DNA of 23,228 bases from an uncultured Campylobacter sp. (GCF_938039245.1 NZ_CALHVN010000029.1:1-23228); one strand, 5' to 3'. Numbered from the stretch's first letter, positions 1 through 7,275 are shown. Numbers and translations are program-made. Notes: generated by a model from the sequence alone, not told the origin.

Positions 1-8
1 GAGAGGGC

Positions 9-164
9 TTGGGAGAGGAAGGGGCGACGCTTCGTAAGTAGAATCCCCTTCCTCTCCCAAAGTAAAAAGAAAAGTGAATACCAAAGAGAGCTATTTTGCT
101 AGTTTTGCTCGCAACTGCAATACAGAGCGCAATTCAAGCCTCCACCCCCTTAACAAGAAAGATT
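9..164 (-). repeat. Dispersed element, copy 1
   Basis: Read on the minus strand it starts with TTTCTTGTTAAGGGGG (complement of about 147-162) and ends in a hairpin. The hairpin is a perfect 16-bp inverted repeat: TTGGGAGAGGAAGGGG at 9-24 pairs with 45-60 across a 20-nt loop. A 25-nt stretch at 17-41 is identical to the reverse complement of 15067-15091. More diverged similarity to copy 2 runs along the rest. No transposase or ORF lies within it. It could be a miniature inverted-repeat element, a structured RNA or a decayed mobile element; its function is unknown. Confidence 0.7.
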
Positions 165-306
165 AAATTTAATGCGCAACGCTAAATTTAGCCAAATCAA
201 ATTTAGCACCGTCAAGATACGGGTCTCGGCGAGTAAATTTTACGCTTTTACTTCAAGCGAGCGATCTCGGATAATTAAGTCGTGAAGGCGCAAATCCGCT
301 AAAATT

Positions 307-315
307 TGATAGAAT
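307..315 (+). promoter_or_regulatory. Candidate extended -10 promoter for the PAP2/DSP gene
   Basis: TG, one base, then TAGAAT at 310-315 fits an extended -10 box. Transcription would begin near 322, ahead of the ATG at 333. The in-frame TTG at 306 would lie inside this promoter, which supports the later start. Confidence 0.4.
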
Positions 316-332
316 TAGCAAAAAAGGCAAAA

Positions 333-1853
333 ATGAAAACAAAACCGTTTTTATCGCAGCTGGCCGCGCTAGTCGTCGTTGCGGCGATATTTTACGCCAG
401 CTACGGCGCCACAAACGCCCTCGCGAGCGCTCGCGCAAACGTGCCCGAGATTTATTTCGCATGGGAGCGCGCGCTGCCGTTTTGGGCGTGGAGCATCGTG
501 CCGTACTGGTCGCTAAATTTGCTCTACGCGCTTGGATTTTTCCTCTGCCGTGACGCCGGGGAGCTTGCGCGCTACGTTACGCAGCTGCTGGCCGCGCAGA
601 TGATAGCGACGCTGTTTTTCATCGCTTTTCCTCTGCAAATGTCGTGGGAAAAGCCCGCGGTTTCGGGCCTTAGCGGCTTTTTATTCTCAAGCCTCGCCGC
701 CTTTGACCTCCCGTTTAATCAAGCTCCGTCGCTACACATCATACTTTGCGTCGTGGCGGGCTCTTTTTACTTTCGCAAGGCGCGCGCGGTTTGGCTTAAG
801 GCGGCGCTTGCGGCGTGGTTTGCGCTCATCGGCCTTAGCGTGCTGACAACGTATCAGCACCATTTTATCGACATTCCGACGGGGCTGGCTGCGGGCTGCT
901 TGGTGCTTCTGATTCGTCCGCTAGATGGCGCGCCGCTTAGATTTGCCATGGCTAGGGAGGCCGCGCGCTACAAATGGGCGGCGCTATATCTGGGGCTTGC
1001 GTTTTTGACGCTTTTTGCGGCTATTTTAGGAGCTAAAATTTGGGGCGCGTGGATGCTGTGGCTATCGTGGGCGAGCCTTAGTTTCGCGCTGGTTGCTTGC
1101 GGTTACGTGTTTTTGGGCGCTGGAGTTTTTGCTAAAAACGGGCAAGGCCGTCACGCTTTCGCGGCTAAAGCTTTGCTTTTTCCCTATCTTTGCGTAGCGC
1201 GATTGAATGCGCTTTTTTGGCTGCGCGGACGCCGGCTTTCAGACGAGATTTTGCCAGGGCTCTATCTAGGCTCGGTTAAGGAGGCGGGCAAATTTGACGC
1301 GGTGCTAGACTGCGCGGCTGAGTTTGAGCGGCCTGGCGGCGCGCAAACTTACGCGAGCGTGCCTATGTTAGATATGATAACGCCGAGCGCGGACGAGCTA
1401 AAACGCGGCGCGGACGAACTCGAGCGGCTCGTAAAAAGGGCTCTTTGCGGCGGCGAAAATTTACAGCAAAAGACGGCGGAGCTGGGATCAAATTTTTGCG
1501 CCAAGGCGGGCTGCGCGCACTGGCGAGATTTTAAATTTCACAGGCAAGCGGGCTCGCGGGTAAATTTACAAACGCTCGGCTCGGCAAATGAAGGCAAGAT
1601 CGCCGAGGCAGGGCAAATTCTCGCGGACTCAAACGAACGAGCCGCCAAGCAAAACGGTAAAAAGGTGTTGGTTTGCTGCGCGCTGGGCTACGGCAGGAGC
1701 GCGTCGGTGCTGCTTGCTTGGCTGGTGATTTACGCGGGACTAGGATTTGACGAGGCGCTAAATTTGCTAAAATCTCGCCGCGAAAAGATCGCAGTCGCTA
1801 GCTCGCTGCGTGAGCGGATAGCGCGGCTAGCCGCAGAAGCCCGCGAAATTTGA
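333..1853 (+). CDS. Membrane PAP2 / dual-specificity phosphatase fusion protein (YnbD-like)
   Basis: A 506-residue inner-membrane protein. The N-terminal half has several hydrophobic segments and PAP2 (lipid phosphatase) motifs: PSLH at about 132-135 and a TTYQHHFIDIPTG segment at about 172-184. The C-terminal half is a dual-specificity phosphatase with the P-loop CALGYGRS at about 449-456, which is the CX5R signature with Cys449 and Arg455. The same fusion is known in E. coli YnbD, whose neighbours act on phospholipids, so a role in phospholipid or lipid-phosphate metabolism is likely but not shown. An insert of about 65 residues, encoded by AAATTT-rich DNA (about 1446-1650), precedes the P-loop. 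I chose ATG 333 because AAAAAAGG lies 5 bases before it; an in-frame TTG at 306 lies in a candidate promoter. The substrate is unknown. Confidence 0.85.
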   Translation: MKTKPFLSQLAALVVVAAIFYASYGATNALASARANVPEIYFAWERALPFWAWSIVPYWSLNLLYALGFFLCRDAGELARYVTQLLAAQMIATLFFIAFPLQMSWEKPAVSGLSGFLFSSLAAFDLPFNQAPSLHIILCVVAGSFYFRKARAVWLKAALAAWFALIGLSVLTTYQHHFIDIPTGLAAGCLVLLIRPLDGAPLRFAMAREAARYKWAALYLGLAFLTLFAAILGAKIWGAWMLWLSWASLSFALVACGYVFLGAGVFAKNGQGRHAFAAKALLFPYLCVARLNALFWLRGRRLSDEILPGLYLGSVKEAGKFDAVLDCAAEFERPGGAQTYASVPMLDMITPSADELKRGADELERLVKRALCGGENLQQKTAELGSNFCAKAGCAHWRDFKFHRQAGSRVNLQTLGSANEGKIAEAGQILADSNERAAKQNGKKVLVCCALGYGRSASVLLAWLVIYAGLGFDEALNLLKSRREKIAVASSLRERIARLAAEAREI

Positions 1854-1901
1854 AAGCGGAGTAAAGAAGCGGCAAATTTAAGCGCGAAATAGGCGCAGGC
1901 C

Positions 1902-1936
1902 AAATTTGATCAAGTCCGGCTTGAGGGATCAAATTT
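1902..1936. terminator. Inverted repeat downstream of the phosphatase gene
   Basis: AAATTTGATC at 1902-1911 pairs perfectly with 1927-1936, and a short AAG/CTT stem sits inside. An A-run rather than a T-run follows on the plus strand, so intrinsic termination is uncertain. It lies 48 bases after the phosphatase stop, in the 175-base gap before the next gene. Confidence 0.35.
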
Positions 1937-2028
1937 AAAAAATCTGAAGGCTAGAAACAAGCGGCATTGCAAAATTCTCGGCGAAAACGAACGAAAATTT
2001 AACTAAACGCCCAAAATGAGGAGAGAAA

Positions 2029-2481
2029 ATGACGAATGCGGAGAAAAACGAAAAAGCGGCGCAAGGCGGGGAGCACGAATGCCGCCAAACGGCGGACGAT
2101 AGAGTCTTGGCGCTGGTTACGGCTAGATTTTTAGCGACGCATAGGCTGTTTTTCTTGTTAAATTTACTTCAGCTAGCCGTCTACCTTACGATTTTTACTC
2201 ATTTTGCCGTGATTGCGGGCTTTTTGGCGGCTTTTGCGGTGTTATTTTATCTGCACGTTAGGCTGCATTTTGATATGCTTATTTTTAGGGATTTTGCGGA
2301 TGAGAGACTGGGGCAGGGCGAATTTGACGCGGCGCTTGCGGCGCTAAATTTAGCTAGCAAGCCGCCTAAAATCCGCGATATGAAAAGTCGCTGCGCGGGA
2401 GCTTTGCGGCTATATAAACTAACGGCCGTGCTTAGTTTGGCGCCCATTTTAGCAGCCTTAACGATGCGTTATTTGGGCTAA
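2029..2481 (+). CDS. Small membrane protein of unknown function
   Basis: A 150-residue protein. The N-terminal 30 residues are charged and hydrophilic. Two closely spaced hydrophobic segments follow (about 40-80), then an amphipathic middle with FADERLGQGEFDAALAAL, and a last hydrophobic segment near the C-terminus (about 130-148). GAGGAG lies 6 bases before the ATG. It follows the PAP2/DSP gene on the same strand after 175 bases, with a hairpin between, so co-function is possible but co-transcription is unsure. I do not recognise the family. Confidence 0.65.
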   Translation: MTNAEKNEKAAQGGEHECRQTADDRVLALVTARFLATHRLFFLLNLLQLAVYLTIFTHFAVIAGFLAAFAVLFYLHVRLHFDMLIFRDFADERLGQGEFDAALAALNLASKPPKIRDMKSRCAGALRLYKLTAVLSLAPILAALTMRYLG

Positions 2482-2498
2482 ATTTACGGCAAAATACT

Positions 2499-2882
2499 TT
2501 ACTGGCGACTAGACGCAAATTTGCAAACGACAGGGTGGGTAAGGCCAAGACAAAAGCCACCTCGCAAACGAAACGCTAAGCACAAAGGCTGCTCGCGGTT
2601 TAAATAAACTCGTAAATTCGGATAAAAGCGCTCAAGCAAGCGACGAATGCGCACCCGAGTTTTGAGCGCCCCGCCAAAGAGAGTAAGGTAAAACAAAGCC
2701 GCGCCGATACGTTTTTTGGCAAATATGAGCGAGCCTAACGTCCTAAATTTAACCGCCCAGCAAACGCAAAACCAGGCAAGCGAGCGAAATTCGGCTACGG
2801 GCGGCAAAATTAAAGTATGATTTAAACAAAGGCGAATTTGCGCCAAAGCCGCGCGGTCGCCAAACTCCCAAAAAGCCTGCAA
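2499..2882 (-). CDS. Doubtful ORF, 127 residues
   Basis: An open frame starting with TTG two bases after the Imm11-like gene's stop. The product is rich in Leu, Arg, Phe and Cys, has no motif I recognise and no clear Shine-Dalgarno sequence of its own. The TTG is part of an AAATTTG word, a common chance start in this sequence. It may be a decayed last gene of the immunity block or just an open spacer frame. If it is not real, 2482-2884 is a 400-base spacer with nothing else visible. Confidence 0.2.
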   Translation of the reverse strand: MQAFWEFGDRAALAQIRLCLNHTLILPPVAEFRSLAWFCVCWAVKFRTLGSLIFAKKRIGAALFYLTLFGGALKTRVRIRRLLERFYPNLRVYLNREQPLCLAFRLRGGFCLGLTHPVVCKFASSRQ

Positions 2883-2884
2883 AT

Positions 2885-3535
2885 TTAATCTAAAACGAAA
2901 GTATCATGCAAGCTAAATCCGCTTATTTGCTCCGATAAAAACGCGTCCAAAATAGCGCGAGAGAAAAACAGTCCCATGCCGTTTATATGAAACGCCTTAT
3001 CTTCTACCTTTTGCGATAGCGATATTTTCCTAGGGGCGATTTGCGCCATTAGTTCGCTATATTCGTCTGGGGCGTTAATGCTTCTTACGATATCGATAAA
3101 TTTTCCTTGCTCGTTATCGTAATCTTGATATACGAAAATAGACTCGGGAAAATTTACGATATTAACGCCGTATTTGGGAAAGCTAATAGCGAAATATTTA
3201 CCACTCCAGCCGCCGATTTCGACGGGTACTTTTATCAGATTAACCTTAAAGGATTTAATGACGTCTGCTGCCTTTTGCGAAATCAAAAAATCCAAATCAA
3301 AAATACCCGAGTCGCAAGAAACGATATCGGTTTGTTTTGCTCGTTTTAGCGCAAACGCTTTAATGCCTTCGTCTTTAAATGCGGATAAATTTAGCGGATT
3401 TGTAAAAACGTCCGCAAATTTTTCTTTGACGTCTTTGGAGGAAAAGGATTTGGCGTCTATAAATTCCGTCTGATATAGGCCGTTTCTAACTCCGATTACC
3501 GCCGGTTCGCAGCTGGTTCTTATCTCTTGCAGCAA
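2885..3535 (-). CDS. Putative Imm11-like (DUF1629-type) immunity protein
   Basis: A 216-residue soluble protein with no signal peptide or membrane segment. The C-terminal part, where an HINGMGLFFSRAILDAFL segment is followed by a short hydrophobic end, recalls Imm11/DUF1629 proteins of polymorphic toxin systems; this is family resemblance by eye. It starts at TTG 3535, two bases after the barstar-like stop, with AAAGGA from the end of that gene serving as ribosome site. This implies translational coupling. DNA here is more AT-rich than in the housekeeping genes nearby. Being next to a barstar-like gene supports an immunity role. No matching toxin is visible in the window. Confidence 0.55.
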   Translation of the reverse strand: MLQEIRTSCEPAVIGVRNGLYQTEFIDAKSFSSKDVKEKFADVFTNPLNLSAFKDEGIKAFALKRAKQTDIVSCDSGIFDLDFLISQKAADVIKSFKVNLIKVPVEIGGWSGKYFAISFPKYGVNIVNFPESIFVYQDYDNEQGKFIDIVRSINAPDEYSELMAQIAPRKISLSQKVEDKAFHINGMGLFFSRAILDAFLSEQISGFSLHDTFVLD

Positions 3536-3537
3536 GC

Positions 3538-3894
3538 CTATCCTTTGCTCGTTAAATTTACTAATATCGTAGGCGTTTTATCCGCCGATAAGCGCGTATT
3601 TACGGCTTCTAGGGCTAATAAAAATTTGCGCCTTAAATCGTCTGAGGCTTTAGATAAATTTCTAACGTTTAATAAAAGGCATTCGTCATCGCCCAAAGAG
3701 TAGCGAGTCATGGGCTCTTCGTCTCCAAATGTTCTTAAATCAGATAAGCAATCTATCAAAGCGGCGAGATTTTTGCCGTAAAAGGTCGGAAAACCGAAAA
3801 TTTCTGCCATTTTTAGGTGAAAATTTTTGTATTCTTCGTCTAAATTTTTAGAATAAATATCTAAAAAATCTATATCTACGCCAATAAATTTCAT
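3538..3894 (-). CDS. Barstar-family ribonuclease inhibitor
   Basis: A 118-residue protein with the barstar core FGFPTFYGKNLAALIDCL at about 33-50, which in this family forms the helix and loop that plug a barnase-type RNase active site. The length is close to classical barstar (about 90) plus a short tail. It starts at ATG 3894, 18 bases after the pentapeptide-repeat gene, and is followed two bases later by the Imm11-like gene, so the three appear to be one transcript. No barnase-like gene is nearby; it would be an orphan immunity gene or may block a toxin delivered by neighbours. The family call is good; the partner is unknown. Confidence 0.8.
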   Translation of the reverse strand: MKFIGVDIDFLDIYSKNLDEEYKNFHLKMAEIFGFPTFYGKNLAALIDCLSDLRTFGDEEPMTRYSLGDDECLLLNVRNLSKASDDLRRKFLLALEAVNTRLSADKTPTILVNLTSKG

Positions 3895-3912
3895 CGTTAA
3901 ACGCCTTTAAAT

Positions 3913-4656
3913 TTATTTTAACAAACAAGCCGTATCCACGCCTAAATAAAAAAAGAATTTTTCCGTAAATTCTAAACCGTTGATGTAAATTTCATCCTCT
4001 ACGTTAAACAAATACGCATCCAGCCCGCCTAAATGCCTTAACTTTCTTTCCATCGTTTTTTTGTTTACCGCGGACAAATCGTCTAACTCTAGTTTTTCGT
4101 TTGCTTTTTGGATTTTCGTTTTTAAATTTTTTATAAATATATAATTAGAAAAGTCGGGCGGAACGATGTTTGATATATCGCAATTTATAAATTTAAAAAA
4201 CGAGATTTTGCAGGCGGATAGGTTTAAATTTAGCTCGTCAAGCTTGCCCAACCTTTGGTTGCCGCCGATAAATTGGACTTCGGATATTTTCCCGATAATC
4301 GTATTTTTCTGAAAATTATTTACTAAAAATTTTTGGTCGGTTATTTTGCATTTATCAAATAAACACGAGAAATATTTTGTCGATAAGTCGTCTAATCTCG
4401 TCCCGCGAAAATCGCAACCGATAAATTTGCAATTATCGTAAACCGCATTTACCTGTCCGACGCTACGAAAATCTACCTTTTGAAAAACGGTATTTTCAAA
4501 ATTAACGTTTTTTCGTAGGCCTATTCTCGCATTTGAAAAATCGCACTGAATAAATTTCGCATCCCTAACCGACAAACCGTCAAAAATCGCTCCGCCGAAG
4601 TTCTCGCCGCATACCGAAATATCGCGCAGCTCGTTGCTTATAAAAAGATTTTTCAT
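3913..4656 (-). CDS. Pentapeptide-repeat protein
   Basis: A 247-residue protein whose first 130 or so residues repeat an A(D/N)LXX-like pattern, with F or L at every fifth position (for example AKFIQCDFSNARI and CKFIGCDFRGTRL). This predicts a right-handed quadrilateral beta-helix. The C-terminal part (about 165-247) is non-repetitive and charged. The ATG overlaps the stop of an upstream ORF remnant (ATGA). Placement ahead of barstar-like and Imm11-like genes suggests an immunity or protective role; some pentapeptide proteins mimic DNA or shield gyrase, but nothing here shows that. Low GC compared with neighbours suggests transfer. Confidence 0.75.
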   Translation of the reverse strand: MKNLFISNELRDISVCGENFGGAIFDGLSVRDAKFIQCDFSNARIGLRKNVNFENTVFQKVDFRSVGQVNAVYDNCKFIGCDFRGTRLDDLSTKYFSCLFDKCKITDQKFLVNNFQKNTIIGKISEVQFIGGNQRLGKLDELNLNLSACKISFFKFINCDISNIVPPDFSNYIFIKNLKTKIQKANEKLELDDLSAVNKKTMERKLRHLGGLDAYLFNVEDEIYINGLEFTEKFFFYLGVDTACLLK

Positions 4657-4799
4657 TTTGTATTTGCTTTGCGTGCGTAAAATTTCATAGCGGCGCTAAG
4701 CTTTGGCGGTAAATTTTTTTTATAAGCGGCGAAAACTAGACGCTGCCCGTGCAAATAAAATAACTCGTCTTTTCTTTGCGCCGCCTTTTGCGGATATTT
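4653..4799 (-). pseudogene. 48-codon ORF remnant overlapping the pentapeptide-repeat start
   Basis: On the minus strand a frame opens after the TAA at 4802-4800 and reads 48 codons to a TGA at 4655-4653, which overlaps the pentapeptide-repeat gene's ATG in an ATGA junction. The encoded text looks protein-like: it includes DELFYLHGQRLVFAAYKKNL and ends in SAAMKFYARKANTK. No good start codon or ribosome site lies near its beginning; the only ATG is 11 codons from the end. It is best read as the 3' end of a lost gene, possibly the toxin or immunity gene that once preceded this operon. Its identity is unknown. Confidence 0.45.
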
Positions 4800-4808
4800 T
4801 TAGCCTCT

Positions 4809-5180
4809 TTAAGCTGCCGCTAGCGGGTCTTCGCCGAAGCTATTTGCCCCTACCGTACCGCGCGTAGCAAACCATACGATTAAAACGATCGGGCCGATGA
4901 TTGGAATAAAAGAGAGCAGCACCCACCAGCCGCTTTTGTTTAGGTCGTGAAGTCTTCTGACGCAGACTGCGAGGTTTGGTAACAAAAGGGCTAAATTCGC
5001 AAGCGCAGAAACAAGCTCTGATTTTTCATATATGGTTGATGCACTTAAGTCTATGCAAACCGCAACTACGTCTACTATAAAAATAAAGACTAAAAACCAC
5101 CAGTACTCCGACCTAGGCGCTCTGCCGTCAAACTTTACGTAGCCGTTAAGGCAACTTTTTATGGATTCGCCAAAAGTCAC
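4809..5180 (-). CDS. DUF805 family inner-membrane protein
   Basis: A 123-residue protein with the DUF805 start pattern (GYVKFDGRAPRSEYWWF) at about 13-29, then hydrophobic segments at about 28-50, 60-75 and 85-105. CVRRLHDLNKSGWW at about 73-86 is the other hallmark of the family (E. coli YhaH/YhaI-like). Its role is unknown. The start is GTG 5180 with AAAGGA six bases before. It sits at the head of the minus-strand immunity block, separated from it by the ORF remnant; a TATAAA-like box at 5218-5213 in an AT-rich stretch may be its promoter. Confidence 0.85.
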   Translation of the reverse strand: MTFGESIKSCLNGYVKFDGRAPRSEYWWFLVFIFIVDVVAVCIDLSASTIYEKSELVSALANLALLLPNLAVCVRRLHDLNKSGWWVLLSFIPIIGPIVLIVWFATRGTVGANSFGEDPLAAA

Positions 5181-5212
5181 TGTTTATCCTTTGTTTTAAA
5201 ATATTTTTTTAT

Positions 5213-5218
5213 TTTATA
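5213..5218 (-). promoter_or_regulatory. Candidate -10 for the DUF805 gene
   Basis: The minus strand reads TATAAA here, inside a long AT-rich run, 33 bases before the GTG start. The surrounding gap 5181-5354 is otherwise featureless, and I see no clear terminator for murB in it. Confidence 0.3.
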
Positions 5219-5354
5219 AAAATAAATAGAAATATTTACTTAAGAATAGACATTTTGCGGGCTTAAATGAAGTAAAAATTTAGGCGTACTTAACTTAATC
5301 AAAAACCGTTTTTAGTTAAATGATATTTTTTGTGTTATTTTAGTAAGTCTAGGT

Positions 5355-6140
5355 CTAGAGTATCACGACTTCTGTTTTTAGCTCGACGCCAAACTGCTCC
5401 AAAACGCGCTCACGGGCTAAATTTATGAGTCCTGTCACGTCCGCAAAGCTCGCGCCGCCAAAATTTACGATGAAATTTGCATGCTGCTCGCTAAATTTAG
5501 CCCCGCCTATCGCGTAACCCTTTAGCCCGGCAGCTTCGATTAGTCTGCCCGCGTAGTCACCCGGCGGATTTACGAAACAGCTGCCAAAGCTAGCGCCCTT
5601 TGGTTGATTTGCGCGCTTGGCGGCAAAATCGGCGGCGAGCGCCGCATCAAATTCGCGCGAAATTTTAAATTCGGCGCCCAAAATCGGCTCATCTATCCCG
5701 CTTTTGCGGTAGCTAAAGCTTATCCTCTCGCGCTCTACCCAGCCGCGTCCCAGCCGCACCGCGAGTAGGTCGTCGCTGATACTAACGCCGCAAAGCCCCG
5801 CGTTCATTTTTATTAGTCCACCAAGCGTGCCGGGGATATTTTGCAAAAACTCAAATCCGCCGATACCCTGCTTTTTGGCGAAGTTGTAAATTTTGCCCGA
5901 CTTCGTCGCAGCACCGATACTAAGCACGTCGCCGCTCAAATTTATATAATCAAACGCTCCGCCTAGCATCATCATCGCGGGCGGGTTTGGCGAAACGAGT
6001 AGGTTGTTCGCGCTGCCTATCATCACGCGGCCGGCAAATTCCGGCTTTAGCGCGTCCTCAATGCTTTCTAGCACCGCCACCTCGTGCACGCCGCCCACTC
6101 GCACCGAGCTAAATTTGGAAAAGTCTATAAGCTGCGTCAT
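5355..6140 (-). CDS. murB: UDP-N-acetylenolpyruvoylglucosamine reductase MurB
   Basis: A 261-residue cytoplasmic enzyme that reduces UDP-GlcNAc-enolpyruvate to UDP-MurNAc in peptidoglycan synthesis, using FAD and NADPH. Visible motifs are the FAD-binding SSVRVGG segment near residue 12, GSANNLLVS near 41, GTLGGLIKMNAGLCG near 100, and GASFGSCFVNP near 180, which holds the catalytic Ser. A late Glu is expected in the C-terminal part. The size matches the short form seen in Campylobacterota. I chose ATG 6140, which overlaps the fliQ stop by four bases (ATGA), over a frame open to 6206. That longer frame would overlap fliQ and add residues unlike MurB. It is the last gene of mqnD-fliQ-murB. Confidence 0.95.
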   Translation of the reverse strand: MTQLIDFSKFSSVRVGGVHEVAVLESIEDALKPEFAGRVMIGSANNLLVSPNPPAMMMLGGAFDYINLSGDVLSIGAATKSGKIYNFAKKQGIGGFEFLQNIPGTLGGLIKMNAGLCGVSISDDLLAVRLGRGWVERERISFSYRKSGIDEPILGAEFKISREFDAALAADFAAKRANQPKGASFGSCFVNPPGDYAGRLIEAAGLKGYAIGGAKFSEQHANFIVNFGGASFADVTGLINLARERVLEQFGVELKTEVVIL

Positions 6141-6403
6141 TGCACGAAATTTGGGATAAACTCTATCATGCGCGTCGTGAAATCGACCATCATCGAGACC
6201 ATCCACGGCATCAAAAATATAATCACGACGACGACGAGGATGATCTTTGGCACGAAGCTTAGCGTCATCTCGTTTATCTGCGTCGTCGCCTGAAATATAC
6301 TGATGATAAGGCCCGCCGATAGGCCCGCCAGCAGCATCGGAAAGCTTAGATAAAGCGCGATCTTAAAGGTTTCGATACCGAGTTCTATGAGCGTTGATTG
6401 CAT
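6137..6403 (-). CDS. fliQ: Flagellar export apparatus protein FliQ
   Basis: An 88-residue membrane protein with two long hydrophobic helices (about 14-38 and 50-76) and the FliQ pattern ISIFQATTQINEMTLSFVPK in between. FliQ joins FliP and FliR in the core gate of the flagellar type III export machine. The ATG shares one base with the mqnD stop (TAATG), and its stop overlaps the murB start, so all three genes look translationally coupled. A flagellar gene between menaquinone and murein genes is unusual functionally; I recall the same order in C. jejuni. Confidence 0.95.
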   Translation of the reverse strand: MQSTLIELGIETFKIALYLSFPMLLAGLSAGLIISIFQATTQINEMTLSFVPKIILVVVVIIFLMPWMVSMMVDFTTRMIEFIPNFVQ

Positions 6404-7275
6404 TAGCTAAACCTTATATCGTTGTACTCGGCGGGTACGAGGTAGTTTTTCGCATCGATAGGTAGCGGATAAAATCCGCGCTCGTAGCCAAGCGCAAAAA
6501 GCCTATTTACCGCCTTTAGCTGCGTTTCGTTCATCGAGACGGAGCTAGCGTTTGCGTAGAGATTTAGGTAGGTTTTTAGCTTTTCTTTATCGACGCGGAT
6601 GAGATTTCGCTCCATCAGCATGTGCGACAAAAGGGGCTTATGCGCGGTGGCGATGTGCACGCCCTCCGTTAGCACGCGCTCGCACTCGATAGCATCCGTT
6701 ATCGGCAGGCTGCGGCGAACCGCCATACCGCCTAGCGGCAGCGGCAAATTTTCGCCCGCTAGCTCGCTCCAGATATCCCAGATCTCGCGCTCCACGCAAA
6801 GCTGCGGCGAAAAGTCAAGAATGCTTTCATGTATCAGCACGCCGGCGTCCGCCTCGCCGCTTAAAACCGCGCTCTCGATTTCTAGGAAATTTTTATAAAC
6901 TATGCGCGCCTGCGGGTATGCCATGCGAAAAAGCAGGGCATTGGTCGTGTGTTTGCCGCTTAGCGCGACTTTGAAATTTCGCTTTAAAACCGCGCCCTTT
7001 TTCTTAACCAGCTTTGGTCCGTAGCCCTCGCCGAAGCTCACCGCCGTGCGCAAAAGCGCGTATTCGTCGCAAATAAGCGGATATAGCGCGAAGCTAATCG
7101 CCGTGGCCTCGTAAGTGCCCTTTAGCGCCTCGTCGTTTAGCGTCTGGATATCAAGCGCGGTGGCGCTAAATTTTAGATTTTTGGAGCTCACCCAGCCAAA
7201 ATCAATCGCCTTATACATAAAAATATCGTCCGCGTCGGGCGAGTGAGCGACGTTTATACGCTTAAAAATCTTCAA
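6403..7275 (-). CDS. mqnD: MqnD-type menaquinone (futalosine pathway) enzyme, 1,4-dihydroxy-6-naphthoate synthase
   Basis: A 290-residue protein of the MqnA/MqnD periplasmic-binding-like fold. Signals are VAHSPDADDIFMYKAI at the N-terminus, SGKHTTNALLF at about 105-115, and PLPLGGMAVRRSLP at about 180-193, the latter typical of MqnD rather than MqnA. MqnD turns cyclic dehypoxanthinylfutalosine into 1,4-dihydroxy-6-naphthoate on the route to menaquinone, the respiratory quinone of Campylobacter. It starts at TTG 7275, inside an AAATTTG word, with AAGGA upstream and a TATAAT promoter at 7332-7327. It is the first gene of a three-gene coupled operon. Confidence 0.8.
   Translation of the reverse strand: MKIFKRINVAHSPDADDIFMYKAIDFGWVSSKNLKFSATALDIQTLNDEALKGTYEATAISFALYPLICDEYALLRTAVSFGEGYGPKLVKKKGAVLKRNFKVALSGKHTTNALLFRMAYPQARIVYKNFLEIESAVLSGEADAGVLIHESILDFSPQLCVEREIWDIWSELAGENLPLPLGGMAVRRSLPITDAIECERVLTEGVHIATAHKPLLSHMLMERNLIRVDKEKLKTYLNLYANASSVSMNETQLKAVNRLFALGYERGFYPLPIDAKNYLVPAEYNDIRFS

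Larger units (their letters stand above)
1..332. other. Non-coding left edge with a dispersed element
   Basis: I see no convincing gene here. Positions 9-164 are a copy, in minus orientation, of an element found again at 14868-15099. Positions 211-241 resemble the outer part of the repeats flanking leuC. The rest is AAATTT-rich spacer leading to a candidate promoter at 307-315. A short minus-strand ORF at 253-462 is antisense to the phosphatase gene and is not supported. Confidence 0.7.

Noticed and set aside
306..332. Upstream TTG start for the PAP2/DSP gene
   Set aside because: It lies inside a candidate promoter and lacks a ribosome site, while ATG 333 has AAAAAAGG at good spacing.
6141..6206. 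Longer MurB N-terminus
   Set aside because: It would overlap fliQ by 70 bases and adds residues unlike MurB; ATG 6140 makes a normal ATGA junction.
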